Source: Amycolatopsis marina (GTDB taxonomy: Bacteria > Actinomycetota > Actinomycetes > Mycobacteriales > Pseudonocardiaceae). From it: a DNA stretch of 64,000 bases. The stretch spans positions 1 to 64,000 of the forward strand of contig NZ_FOKG01000001.1 in NCBI RefSeq assembly GCF_900111885.1, read 5' to 3'. The position numbers were made by a program, and so were the translations under genes. Positions 8,016 to 16,579 of this stretch are shown in pieces (the stretch's first letter is position 1; each line of letters opens with the position of its first letter). The notes below the pieces were generated by a model. The model made no database searches. It worked only from the letters and a program-made list of their open reading frames with translations, and had not been told where the DNA came from.

Positions 8016-8933
8016 TCAGCGGTAGCCGGTGGGATCCGCCGGCTTGCCCACATCGGCGACCTCCACCATGTAGCGCCAGCCCACCGGCCTGCTGCCGTCC
8101 ACATCGGTGAACCCGTACTCCAGTGCCATCTGCTCGCTGGACAGGGTCTGGCCGGTGAACCGCGCCGCCTTCGGGTCGGCGGCGAGCGCGCTGACGGCAC
8201 GGCCGACGTACGTCGGCGACTCCGAGATGCAGAAGTGCGGCATCTTTTCCAGCGCGTCCCGCCAGTTCTCCTCGGTGACGCCGAACTCGTCCAGCATCGC
8301 TTCCGACCGCAACCAGCCGGGAGTCATGGCCACGGCGGTGCAGTCATGCGGGGCCAGGTCGTCAGCCAGCCCGAGCGCGAGGTGGTGGGCCGCGGCCTTC
8401 GCGACATAGAAGGGCAACGACGTGCCCTTGCGGTACCTGGCGTTGTACTCGGCGGTGCCGTCGGTCATCTCCACCACCAGTCCGCCCGGCCTGCGGATCA
8501 GCAGCGGGAGCAGGAAATGGTTGGTGATGATGTGCGCGTCGATGCCGAGCCGGATCATCCGCAGTGCTCCATCGAGCGACTGCTCCCACACGGGCTTGCC
8601 CCAGTCGAGGTAGCCGTCCCCGCCCCACAGGCCGTCGACCAGGATGTCGAGCCTGCCCTGTTCGCTGTCGACACGCTCGGCCAGTGCCCGCACCTGCTCA
8701 GGGTCCAGGTGGTCCACCCTGATCGCGATCGCCTCGCCGCCCGCTTCCCTGACCAGGTCGGCGGTGTCCTCGATGGTCTCCGGACGGTTCACCTCGGATC
8801 GCTGCTCTCGGGTGGTGCGACCGGTGACGTACACCGTCGCGCCCGCCCTGCCGAGTTCGGTCGCGATCGCTCGGCTCGCACCGCGCGTGCCACCGGCCAC
8901 CAGCGCGACCTTGCCCTGAAGCTGCCCGCTCAT
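8016..8933 (-). CDS. Atypical SDR-family protein with altered catalytic motifs
   Basis: 305 aa with clear SDR fold and length. All three signature motifs deviate: the cofactor loop is G-G-T-R-G-A-S-R (third Gly replaced by Ser), the NNAG position reads V-D-G-L-W-G-G, and the catalytic Y-x-x-x-K region reads L-P-F-Y-V-A-K, so Phe stands four residues before Lys and Tyr is one place off. Ribosome binding site AGGAG at 6 nt before ATG 8933. Convergent with the WYL regulator. A group of actinobacterial SDRs with W-G-G in place of NNAG exists, so the gene may be functional with shifted chemistry. I cannot name a substrate. Confidence 0.85.
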   Translation of the reverse strand: MSGQLQGKVALVAGGTRGASRAIATELGRAGATVYVTGRTTREQRSEVNRPETIEDTADLVREAGGEAIAIRVDHLDPEQVRALAERVDSEQGRLDILVDGLWGGDGYLDWGKPVWEQSLDGALRMIRLGIDAHIITNHFLLPLLIRRPGGLVVEMTDGTAEYNARYRKGTSLPFYVAKAAAHHLALGLADDLAPHDCTAVAMTPGWLRSEAMLDEFGVTEENWRDALEKMPHFCISESPTYVGRAVSALAADPKAARFTGQTLSSEQMALEYGFTDVDGSRPVGWRYMVEVADVGKPADPTGYR

Positions 8934-9087
8934 CGTGCTCCTGTCTGTCTTGCGTGAACCCTGACATGAACACGATCGCGGCGAACATGGTCAGTTCCTG
9001 TCATGGTTTCCGGCACAGAACTGAGGGATCTCTCAGCGGGGGAAGGCGCCCCGGATACTTTTCCGGGAGTCCGGCGTTGTTTCTGTT

Positions 9088-9642
9088 GTGGACGTCTACA
9101 CGGCCGGGATGCTGGCCCTGTTCGTGATCGCGCTGGTGCCGTTGCTGCCCACCGAGGTGGCACTGATCGGCATGGGCGTGGCCGCCGCACAGCAGGAGTG
9201 GTCGTTGATTCCGGTCGTGCTGGTGGCCGCCGTCGGCTGCCTGCTCAGCGACCAGTTCCTCTACGCGCTCGCCCGGCGCGGCGGCCCGCCCGTGCTGGAC
9301 CGGCTGGGCAACCGGCGCGGGGTGCGCACCGGACTGGACTGGCTGACGCGGCAGTCCGAGTCCCACGCCCGTCCGATGCTGATCGTCGCGCGCTGGCTGC
9401 CCTCCGGCGGCACGGTCGGCGCGCTGCTGGCCGGTTCGCTGCGCTGGCCGCCGAGGACGTTCCTCACCGCGTCCGCCATCGGCGTCACCCTGTGGTCGGG
9501 CTACACGGCGCTGCTCGGCTACCTCGGCGGCCAGCTGATCCAGGAGCCGGGCCTGAGCCTGCTCCTCTCCCTCGGCGTCGCGCTCCTCCTCGGTACCGGC
9601 GCCAGCCTCGCGCTGCGGACGCGGATCAGCACGCCCGTGTGA
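9088..9642 (+). CDS. DedA/SNARE-associated family membrane protein
   Basis: 184 aa with about five hydrophobic segments (residues 5-30, 38-58, 105-125, 133-152, 157-175). The core 'LLPTEVALIGMGVAA' and the conserved 'ARWLPSGGTVGALLAGSLRWP' loop are the DedA signature, where an Arg/Pro/Gly re-entrant region is expected. DedA proteins act in undecaprenyl-phosphate or lipid flipping and membrane homeostasis. The start is uncertain: GTG 9088 is used, but no good ribosome binding site is near. Confidence 0.8.
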   Translation: MDVYTAGMLALFVIALVPLLPTEVALIGMGVAAAQQEWSLIPVVLVAAVGCLLSDQFLYALARRGGPPVLDRLGNRRGVRTGLDWLTRQSESHARPMLIVARWLPSGGTVGALLAGSLRWPPRTFLTASAIGVTLWSGYTALLGYLGGQLIQEPGLSLLLSLGVALLLGTGASLALRTRISTPV

Positions 9643-9644
9643 CT

Positions 9645-9768
9645 CGCACTTTCCCGGGAAAGTGCGGTAGTTGCGCACGCACGTATCGCACTTTCCCGGG
9701 AAAGTGCGAGTCGAGAAACTCCCGCCCCTGGTCGCGGGCTTGCCCCCTCACACTTTCCCGGGAAAGTG
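9645..9768. repeat. Three CTTTCCCGGGAAAG-cored palindromes
   Basis: Three copies of a near-identical palindrome: 9645-9666 (22 bp perfect), 9686-9709 (24 bp perfect) and 9751-9768 (18 bp perfect core). Each is flanked by partly matching G-A-C-T-C / G-A-G-T sequence. They fill the gap between the convergent DedA gene (ends 9642) and LysR gene (ends 9774). Each can fold into a loop-less hairpin or serve as a two-fold protein site. The place between convergent 3' ends fits bidirectional termination or a REP-like element. Centre spacings are irregular (42 and 62 bp), unlike a CRISPR array. Confidence 0.9.
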
Positions 9769-9773
9769 CGAGT

Positions 9774-10682
9774 TCAGCTTGGGGTGACTTCGCTCGCCTC
9801 GGCGCCCAGCGCGTCGAGTACCGCGGCCACCGCGGGCCGCGCGGAGGCACCCACCCGCAGCACTGCCTCGACGAGCCGCGCGGCGCGGATTCCGGCCAGT
9901 GGCCTGCGGAGCAGACGCCGCTGACCGGCCGTGTCCATCGTGTAGCGGGGCAGCAGCGCGATGCCGTGCCCGTCGGCGACCAGCGCCTCGATGATCCGGA
10001 AGTCGTTGATGCGGTGCACCACCTGTGCTCGGACACCGGTGCGGGTGGCCAGCGAGCGCAGCACGTCGTCCACGGGGAAACCGACATCCACCCCGATCCA
10101 GCGCTCCCCGGCCAGGTCCGCGAGGTCGACCCGGTCCCGGTCACCGAGCGGATGCCCCGGCGGCAGCGCGACGTCCAGCGGCTCCCGGAGCAACCGCACG
10201 ACCTCCAGCCGCTCCGAGTCGAACGGCTCCGCGTGCTCATCTCTGTGCGTGACCACGACGTCGAAGTCGGCGACCAGTCCTGGCACCTCGGGCGGGGTCA
10301 TGTCGACGTCGCGCACCTCGACGTCGAGCCGGTCGTGCTCCGCGACCCGCCGCAGCAGACCCGGCAACAGCATCAGCCCGGCGGACGGGAACACCGCGAC
10401 CCGCACCCGCCCGCGCGGCACGCTCCGGTAGGTGTCGAGTTCGGACTCCGCACGCTGCAGAGCGGCGAGGACGTCGTCGGCCCTGGCGACCAACGCCCTC
10501 CCGGCATCGGTGAGCCGGAGGCCGCGGCCCGCGGGCTCGGTGAGCGGCAGGCCGACCTCGGCCTGTAGCGCACGCAGCTGCTGCGACACGGCCGACGGCG
10601 TGCAGTGCAGGGCACGTGCGGTGGCGATCACACTCCCGCGATCGGCGAACTCCCGCAGCGTGCGCAACCTGCCGATATCCAC
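9774..10682 (-). CDS. LysR-family transcriptional regulator
   Basis: 302 aa. N-terminal winged HTH ('SVIATARALHCTPSAVSQQL', about residues 16-35) then a periplasmic-binding-like effector domain (about 90-295). GTG 10682 is chosen because the conserved D-I-G-R-L-R-T-L-R-E-F starts right after it. Divergent from an EamA-type exporter gene with 136 nt between starts, the standard arrangement for LysR control of a neighbouring exporter. The effector is not evident. Confidence 0.9.
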   Translation of the reverse strand: MDIGRLRTLREFADRGSVIATARALHCTPSAVSQQLRALQAEVGLPLTEPAGRGLRLTDAGRALVARADDVLAALQRAESELDTYRSVPRGRVRVAVFPSAGLMLLPGLLRRVAEHDRLDVEVRDVDMTPPEVPGLVADFDVVVTHRDEHAEPFDSERLEVVRLLREPLDVALPPGHPLGDRDRVDLADLAGERWIGVDVGFPVDDVLRSLATRTGVRAQVVHRINDFRIIEALVADGHGIALLPRYTMDTAGQRRLLRRPLAGIRAARLVEAVLRVGASARPAVAAVLDALGAEASEVTPS

Positions 10683-10818
10683 GGAAGACAGTGTATGTGA
10701 AGCACTACTGAATAATGGATGCAAATAATCTCGCTGGTCCTTTACGGTTCTCTCGGCGACTCTGAGGCCATGCCCTCCCGTCGCCCGGCCACCACCCCAC
10801 AAGGAGTGCTGCGCACCG

Positions 10819-11757
10819 ATGCTGGTTCGTGATCGCCTGCTTGCCGTGTTCGTCGCGGTGCTCTGGGGCTGCAACTTCCTCGCCATCCACGCCACCATCG
10901 AGCACTTCCCGCCGCTGTTCGCCGGGTCGCTGCGGTTCCTGGTCATCGCGATCCCCACCGTGCTGCTGGTGCCCTGGCCGAAGGTCAAGGTGCGCTGGCT
11001 GATCGGGTACGGGCTCGGCTTCGGGACCCTGCAGTTCGCGTTCCTGTTCGTCGGGATGGACATCGGCATGCCCACCGGCCTGGCTTCCCTGGTGCTGCAG
11101 GCTTCGGCTCCGTTCACCGTGCTGCTCGGCGCGGTGCTCCTGCGCGAGAAGGTGTCCCCAAGGCAGTTCGCCGGGATCACCCTCGCCGTCGGCGGGATGG
11201 CGGCGATCGCCTGGCACCGGGCCGAGTTCGCGGCACTGCTGCCGGTGGTGCTGACGCTGCTCGGCGCGCTGAGCTGGGCAGCGGGCAACCTCTGCGCGCG
11301 GCAGGCGCAGCCGCGGAACCCGCTGCACCTCACGCTGTGGATGTCGGTGGTGCCCCCGCTGCCGATGTTCGCGCTGTCGCTGGTGTTCGAAGGCCCGGGC
11401 GAACAGTGGGCGTCACTGTCGACCCTTGGCAGTTCCGGCGGGCTGACCGCGCTCGGCGGGCTCGCCTACATCGTGCTGTTCGGCACGATCGTGGGCTCCG
11501 GTATCTGGACCACGCTCATGCGGCGTAACCCGGCAGGCGTGGTGGCACCGTTCTCGCTGCTCGTCCCGGTGGTGGGAATGTCACTCGCGTTCCTGCTGCT
11601 CGACGAGCGGCCCGCCGTACTGGAGATCGTGGCCGGCGTCGTCGTGGTGACCGGCGTGCTGCTCGGCTCCCTGCGACGGCGCGCCGACACTCTCCCCGGA
11701 AAGAGCGACCCCGACGCGGAGCCCGAGCGGCGCATCGACGGGAAAGTGCCGGTGTGA
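10819..11757 (+). CDS. EamA-family (DMT) transporter
   Basis: 312 aa with ten hydrophobic segments and two EamA repeats (about residues 5-140 and 150-290). It resembles the RhtA/YdcZ-like drug/metabolite exporters, with 'AVLWGCNFLAIHATI' in the first helix. Expected to export amino acids or other small metabolites across the cytoplasmic membrane. Divergent from the LysR gene and likely regulated by it. ATG 10819 has AAGGAG at about 13 nt, somewhat far. Convergent with the next gene, 5 nt between stops. Confidence 0.88.
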   Translation: MLVRDRLLAVFVAVLWGCNFLAIHATIEHFPPLFAGSLRFLVIAIPTVLLVPWPKVKVRWLIGYGLGFGTLQFAFLFVGMDIGMPTGLASLVLQASAPFTVLLGAVLLREKVSPRQFAGITLAVGGMAAIAWHRAEFAALLPVVLTLLGALSWAAGNLCARQAQPRNPLHLTLWMSVVPPLPMFALSLVFEGPGEQWASLSTLGSSGGLTALGGLAYIVLFGTIVGSGIWTTLMRRNPAGVVAPFSLLVPVVGMSLAFLLLDERPAVLEIVAGVVVVTGVLLGSLRRRADTLPGKSDPDAEPERRIDGKVPV

Positions 11758-11762
11758 GCGGC

Positions 11763-12404
11763 TCAGTCGAGGGAGGAGAGGGCCGCCGCTATCGGGACCT
11801 CCCCGCTGTGCACGTCGAACCCCCGGCTCTCGGTCAGTGGCTCCTCCAGGCTGGCCACGACGACCGCGGCGACATCCGCCCTGGACACGCGACCCGCTTC
11901 CAGGTGACCGGCGATCTTGACGCGGCCGGTGGGTGGGTCGTCGGTCAACGTTCCGGGACGGACCACGGTCCAGCTCAGGCTCGACCTGCGCAGGATACTG
12001 TCCGAGATCTGCTTCGCCAGCAGGATCGAGCGCACCAGCCGGTCACCCTGGTCCGGTGAGTCGGCGAACTGCGCGGACAGCTGCACGTAGCGCTGGACCC
12101 CGGCCTTCTCGGCCGCATGGATGGCAGCGATGGCGCCGTCGCGGTCCACCAGGTTGACCGAGGCGGGGTCGGGATCACCGGCACCGGCCGTGTTGATCAC
12201 GACCTGACTGCCCTCGAACGCCTGCACCAGTTCCTCCGGATCGGCGGCGACATCGGCGACGACCGGCCGCGCACCGAACCGCGCCACCTCCTCGCCCCGC
12301 TGCCTGCTGCGCACCCCGGCGCGCACCGCGTAGTCCCTGGCACACAACAGGCGGACGATGTGGGTTCCGGTACGGCCGCTCGATCCGAGCACGGTGACCT
12401 GCAT
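11763..12404 (-). CDS. NAD(P)-binding atypical SDR (NmrA/YwnB-like)
   Basis: 213 aa from ATG 12404. Rossmann start 'VTVLGSSGRTGTHIVRLL' with G-S-S-G-R-T-G, the pattern of atypical SDR a5 and NmrA-like proteins. There is no classical Y-x-x-x-K. The pattern 'RYVQLSAQFAD' and 'SWTVVRPGTLTDDP' is typical of this group of oxidoreductases or redox-sensing proteins. Monocistronic and convergent with the EamA gene. Confidence 0.85.
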   Translation of the reverse strand: MQVTVLGSSGRTGTHIVRLLCARDYAVRAGVRSRQRGEEVARFGARPVVADVAADPEELVQAFEGSQVVINTAGAGDPDPASVNLVDRDGAIAAIHAAEKAGVQRYVQLSAQFADSPDQGDRLVRSILLAKQISDSILRRSSLSWTVVRPGTLTDDPPTGRVKIAGHLEAGRVSRADVAAVVVASLEEPLTESRGFDVHSGEVPIAAALSSLD

Positions 12405-12463
12405 CCCCCGATCCTGCCCCGATTTCCGCCGTCGCGCAGCGGAAAACGGGGCAGAAACCCGCT

Positions 12464-13573
12464 TCAGTGCCCGAGTGTCTCGGTCATCGAGGCGGGACCG
12501 ATCAGTGGTACGTCCGGCGCGGCACCGGAGTCGACATCGATCGCCTCCGGGCTGACGGCGTGCGGCTTTACCCGGCCAAGCTGGATCTCCTCGGCCCAGT
12601 GGCAGGCAACCCGATGGCCCGGACGGAGCTCGCGCAGCGGCGGCCGCTCCGTGTCGCACCGGGTCTCCTGCCGCCACGGGCAGCGGGTGTGGAACCGGCA
12701 GCCACTCGGCGGGGCGGCGGGCGAGGGCAGGTCACCGGTGAGCAGGATCTGCTCCCGCTCATCCTCCACGACCGGGTCCGGCACCGGAATCGCCGAGAGC
12801 AGCGCCTTCGAGTACGGGTGCAGCGGCTCGGCGTACAGGTCGTCCGAATCGGCCTCCTCGACGATCGAGCCGAGGTACATCACGCCGATCCGGTCGGAGA
12901 TGTGCCGGACCACCGCGAGGTCGTGGGCGATCACCAGATAGGTGAGGTGCAGCTTTTCCTGCAACTCCTCCAGGAGGTTGATCACCTGCGCCTGCACGGA
13001 GACGTCCAGGGCGGAAACCGGCTCGTCGGCGACGATCAGATCCGGCTCCACCGCCAATGCCCGCGCGATCCCGATGCGCTGGCGCTGGCCACCGGAGAAC
13101 TCGTGCGGGTACTTGCGCAGCGAACTCTCCGGCAACCCGACCGCGGAGAGCAGTTCCCGCAGCCGAGCCGACGTCTGCTCCTTGCTCTTGTCCAGGCCGT
13201 GCGCCCGCATGCCCTCGATCAGAATGGACTCCACGGACTGCCGCGGGTCCAAACTGGACAGCGGATCCTGGAAGATCATCTGCATCCGCCGGCGCAACTT
13301 CCGCAGCGGCTCGCCATTGAGCGTTGCCACGTCGGTGCCGTCGAAGTCCACCCGGCCGCTGGTCGGTTCCACCAGCCGGAGCAGTCCGCGGCCGAAGGTC
13401 GTCTTGCCGCAACCGGACTCCCCGACCAGCCCGTAGGTCTCGCCACGCCGGATCGTCAGACTCACACCGTCCACTGCGTACACGTGCCCGACCGTGCGGT
13501 CGAAAACGATGCCGCGCTTGATCGGGAAGTGCACCTTGAGGTCGTCGACCTCGACCAGAATCTCGTCACTCAT
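12464..13573 (-). CDS. dppF: Peptide ABC transporter ATP-binding protein (DppF type)
   Basis: 369 aa. Oligopeptide/dipeptide ABC ATPase: Walker A '[12 protein letters not shown]' at about 52-63, Q-loop '[14 protein letters not shown]', signature F-S-G-G-Q-R-Q-R, Walker B '[12 protein letters not shown]', H-loop 'IAHD'. The C-terminal oligo_HPY region carries the Cys-containing motif ('[16 protein letters not shown]') seen in OppF/DppF and binds an Fe-S cluster in some homologues. The last about 45 residues are a family-specific tail. ATG overlaps the dppD stop by 4 nt. Last gene of the dppABCDF operon. Confidence 0.93.
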   Translation of the reverse strand: MSDEILVEVDDLKVHFPIKRGIVFDRTVGHVYAVDGVSLTIRRGETYGLVGESGCGKTTFGRGLLRLVEPTSGRVDFDGTDVATLNGEPLRKLRRRMQMIFQDPLSSLDPRQSVESILIEGMRAHGLDKSKEQTSARLRELLSAVGLPESSLRKYPHEFSGGQRQRIGIARALAVEPDLIVADEPVSALDVSVQAQVINLLEELQEKLHLTYLVIAHDLAVVRHISDRIGVMYLGSIVEEADSDDLYAEPLHPYSKALLSAIPVPDPVVEDEREQILLTGDLPSPAAPPSGCRFHTRCPWRQETRCDTERPPLRELRPGHRVACHWAEEIQLGRVKPHAVSPEAIDVDSGAAPDVPLIGPASMTETLGH

Positions 13574-14574
13574 CGTTTTCCCTCCCCTGCGGCGACCGCC
13601 GGCTCGACCGGATTGTGGCACCGCAACAGGTGCTGCCCTTCCGGTTCGAGCGCAGGAGAGACCTCGCGGCACACGTCGAGCGCGTTGGGGCACCTCGGCG
13701 CGAACGCGCACCCGTGATCCCACGGGATGTTGTCCGCGACCGATCCCTTGATGGGGTTCAGCTTGTCCCCCCTCGGCGCGTCCAGTCGCGGGATCGACTG
13801 CAACAGGCCATGGGTGTACGGATGCCGCGGCGCCGCGAAGAGCTCGTGGCGCTCGGCTCGTTCCACGATCCGGCCCCCGTAGAGCACGTTCACCTCGTCG
13901 CACAGCCCGGCGACCACACCGAGGTCGTGCGTGATCATGATCAGCGCGGTTCCGGTGTCCCGGACCAGATCCGAGAGCACGGCAAGGATCTGCGCCTGGA
14001 TGGTCACGTCCAGCGCGGTGGTCGGCTCGTCCGCGATCAGCAGCCGGGGACGGCACGCCAACGCGATGGCGATCAGCGCGCGCTGGCGCATTCCGCCGGA
14101 GAGCTGGTGCGGGTACTCGTCGAGCCTGCGTTTCGGGTCCGGAATACCGACCCGCTGCAACAGCTCGGTCGCCTCGTCCCTGGCCTGTTTGCGGGACATG
14201 TCCCGGTGGCGTTCGAGCACCTCCGCCACCTGCAGGCCGATCGGGATGACCGGGTTCAGCGAGGAAAGCGGGTCCTGGAACACCATGCCGAGATCGCGCC
14301 CCCTGCGGTTGCGCATCTCCCTGTCGGAGAGGCGAAGCAGGTCCGTGCCCTCGAACTCCACGGAGCCGGTCACGCTGTTGCCGCGCTCGGCGAGCAGTCG
14401 CATGATCGCCAGTGAAGTCACCGACTTGCCGCAGCCGGACTCACCGACCAGACCGACGGTCTGGCCCGGTTCCACCGAGAAGCTCACCTTGTCCACCGCC
14501 GTGAACGGGCGCTGGCCCTTGCGCTGGAAGGTGACGGTCAGATCTTGGACGTCGAGCAGAGCCATCTGGGTCAC
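13570..14574 (-). CDS. dppD: Peptide ABC transporter ATP-binding protein (DppD type)
   Basis: 334 aa. Walker A '[17 protein letters not shown]' (about residue 40), Q-loop '[17 protein letters not shown]', signature '[15 protein letters not shown]', Walker B '[16 protein letters not shown]', and the C-terminal oligo_HPY domain with '[15 protein letters not shown]'. Forms the nucleotide-binding heterodimer with DppF. ATG 14574 overlaps the dppC stop by 4 nt. A second ATG three codons later is possible. Confidence 0.93.
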   Translation of the reverse strand: MTQMALLDVQDLTVTFQRKGQRPFTAVDKVSFSVEPGQTVGLVGESGCGKSVTSLAIMRLLAERGNSVTGSVEFEGTDLLRLSDREMRNRRGRDLGMVFQDPLSSLNPVIPIGLQVAEVLERHRDMSRKQARDEATELLQRVGIPDPKRRLDEYPHQLSGGMRQRALIAIALACRPRLLIADEPTTALDVTIQAQILAVLSDLVRDTGTALIMITHDLGVVAGLCDEVNVLYGGRIVERAERHELFAAPRHPYTHGLLQSIPRLDAPRGDKLNPIKGSVADNIPWDHGCAFAPRCPNALDVCREVSPALEPEGQHLLRCHNPVEPAVAAGEGKR

Positions 14575-15497
14575 CGCCTGTTCTTCGGATCGAGGGACTC
14601 GCGCAGTGACTCACCGAGCAGGGTGAAACCCAGTGCCACGATGATGATCGCGATCGCCGGGTAGAACGCCAACTCCGGCTTCACCGACAGGTACCGCTGC
14701 GCGTTGCCCAGCATCAGGCCCCACTCGGCACGGCGGATGTCGGGGTCACCCAACCCCAGGAACGACAGCGCCGCCGCGTCGATGATCGCCGTCGCCAGTG
14801 TCAGCGTCGCCTGCACGATCACCGGGCCGACCGAGTTCGGCAGCATGTGCCGGAACACGATCGTCTTGCGCTTCACGCCCAGCGCGGTCGCGGCGAGCAC
14901 GTGGTCGCTGTGGCGTTGCGCGAGCATCGCGCCACGCAACAGCCTGGCGAAGATCGGCACGCCGACCATGCCGACCGCGATGATCACCGTCCACTGGCTG
15001 CCCTGCGCGAACATCGCGGCGATGGACACGGCCAGCAGCAGCGAGGGGATCGACAGCATGATGTCGGTCAGGCGCATCAGCGCCGTGTCGACCCAGCCGC
15101 CGAGTGCCCCGGCCAGCCCACCGATGATCATGCCGAGCGTCAGGCCGAACAATGTGGCCGTGACACCCACGATCAACGTCTGCTGCGCACCGACCAGCAG
15201 GCGGGAGAAGAAGTCGAACCCGTTCTGGTCACTGCCGAGCACGAATCCGGGCATGGGTCCGGGAATCGAGTCCGGGTACAGGTTCTCCTGCAGCACGTCG
15301 TAGGGAACGGATGGATCCTTCGGCGCGATCCACGGCGCGATCGCCGCCAGCAGGACGAACAGCGCGACGATGGTCGCACCGAGAATGGCGACCGGGTTGC
15401 GGATCAGCCGCTTGACGGCGTCGGCCGCGAGGCTCGTGCCACCCTGGGCGAGATCATCGATCCGCTCGGCCTTGCGTGTTGCGAGTTTCCCGATCAT
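14571..15497 (-). CDS. dppC: Peptide ABC transporter permease (DppC type)
   Basis: 308 aa, six membrane segments, the first at about 38-60, with the N-terminal OppC_N region before it. The binding-protein-dependent transport signature (EAA loop, 'HVLAATALGVKRKTIVFRHMLPN') lies at about residues 195-220. Ends with the typical '[20 protein letters not shown]'. Coupled to dppB and dppD by 4-nt ATGA overlaps. Confidence 0.93.
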   Translation of the reverse strand: MIGKLATRKAERIDDLAQGGTSLAADAVKRLIRNPVAILGATIVALFVLLAAIAPWIAPKDPSVPYDVLQENLYPDSIPGPMPGFVLGSDQNGFDFFSRLLVGAQQTLIVGVTATLFGLTLGMIIGGLAGALGGWVDTALMRLTDIMLSIPSLLLAVSIAAMFAQGSQWTVIIAVGMVGVPIFARLLRGAMLAQRHSDHVLAATALGVKRKTIVFRHMLPNSVGPVIVQATLTLATAIIDAAALSFLGLGDPDIRRAEWGLMLGNAQRYLSVKPELAFYPAIAIIIVALGFTLLGESLRESLDPKNRR

Positions 15498-16498
15498 CGC
15501 ACCCTCACCCTCGGATCGATGATGGCGTAGGAGACGTCCACCAGCAGGTTCACCAGGACGTACACCGTTGCGGCCAGCAGGATCAGCGCCTGTAGCCGTG
15601 GATAGTCACGCCGTTCGATCCCCTCCGCGAGGAGGAAACCGAGTCCTCGCCAGGCGAACACCTTCTCGGTCAGCACCGCACCCGCCAGCAGCAGGCCGGT
15701 CTGCAGGCCGATGGTGGTGGACACCGGCAGCAGCGCGTTGCGCAGGACGTGCCTGCGCCGCACCAGTTGCGCGGTGAGCCCCTTGGCGTTGGCCGTGCGG
15801 ACGAAATCCTCCTGCACGACGTCGAGCACCGATGCCCTGGTGATCCGCACGATCACGGCGAACGGGATGCTCGCCAGTGCGATCGAGGGCAGGATCAGGT
15901 GCTCGATCGCGTCCACCGTCGCATCGAACTCACCGGTGAGCAGACCGTCCAATGTGGCGAAACCGGTGACGTTGGTGGCATTGATCAGCACGTCCTGCCG
16001 CCCGGACGGCGGCAGGATCGCGAGCTTCTCCGCGAAGAAGTACTTCAGCACGAACCCGAGCACGAAGACCGGGACCGCGACCCCGACCAGCGTGCTGACA
16101 ACGGTGAGATTGTCGAGCCACCTGCCGTGGTAGCGCGCCGCGATGTATCCCATCGGGATACCGATCACGACGGCGAGGAACAGCGCGGTGAGCGCGAGTT
16201 CCAGCGTCGCGGGGAACGCGGCGGCGATCTCTTCGAGCACGGGACGCCCGGACACCAGCGAGTTGCCGAAGTCACCGGAGAGCACGCGGCCGAGGAACTT
16301 GAAGTACTGCACGTATATGGGCTGGTCGAGGCCGAGTACGGCGTTCAGTGCCGCGATCCGTTCGGGAGTCGCCTTGTCACCGAGCAGCGCGCCCGCGGGC
16401 CCGCCCGGCAGCGACCGCAGCCAGGCGAAGACCAGAATGGACAGAACTATCAGCGTCGGAATTGCTTGTAGCAGCCGACGGACGATGAATCGAAGCAT
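15494..16498 (-). CDS. dppB: Peptide ABC transporter permease (DppB type)
   Basis: 334 aa. Starts with the family hallmark 'MLRFIVRRLLQAIPTLIVLS' (first membrane helix), six membrane segments, and the EAA loop 'FVRTANAKGLTAQLVRRRHV'. G-G-P-A-G at about residue 32 matches the usual N-terminal loop. Ribosome binding site GAGGAA at 5 nt before ATG 16498. It follows dppA after 81 nt that contain a strong stem-loop, so its expression is probably lower than that of dppA. Confidence 0.93.
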   Translation of the reverse strand: MLRFIVRRLLQAIPTLIVLSILVFAWLRSLPGGPAGALLGDKATPERIAALNAVLGLDQPIYVQYFKFLGRVLSGDFGNSLVSGRPVLEEIAAAFPATLELALTALFLAVVIGIPMGYIAARYHGRWLDNLTVVSTLVGVAVPVFVLGFVLKYFFAEKLAILPPSGRQDVLINATNVTGFATLDGLLTGEFDATVDAIEHLILPSIALASIPFAVIVRITRASVLDVVQEDFVRTANAKGLTAQLVRRRHVLRNALLPVSTTIGLQTGLLLAGAVLTEKVFAWRGLGFLLAEGIERRDYPRLQALILLAATVYVLVNLLVDVSYAIIDPRVRVR

Positions 16499-16520
16499 AA
16501 AGTTTCCTCACCCGGCCACA

Positions 16521-16563
16521 CCGGTGGCAGTGCGCTGAACTGGTCAGCGCACTGCCACCGGTG
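16521..16563 (-). terminator. 19-bp perfect stem-loop between dppA and dppB
   Basis: Perfect inverted repeat, arms 16521-16539 and 16545-16563, loop 5 nt. It lies within a same-strand operon, 17 nt after the dppA stop and 23 nt before the dppB start. No U-tract follows on the minus strand. Such intercistronic hairpins in ABC operons partly terminate transcription or protect the upstream mRNA, giving excess binding protein over the membrane subunits. The exact mechanism is inference. Confidence 0.85.
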
Positions 16564-16579
16564 AGTCATACCAGGTTTG

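Noticed and set aside
9645..9768. CRISPR array
   Set aside because: Only three palindromic units with unequal spacing (42 and 62 bp between centres) and no cas genes nearby.
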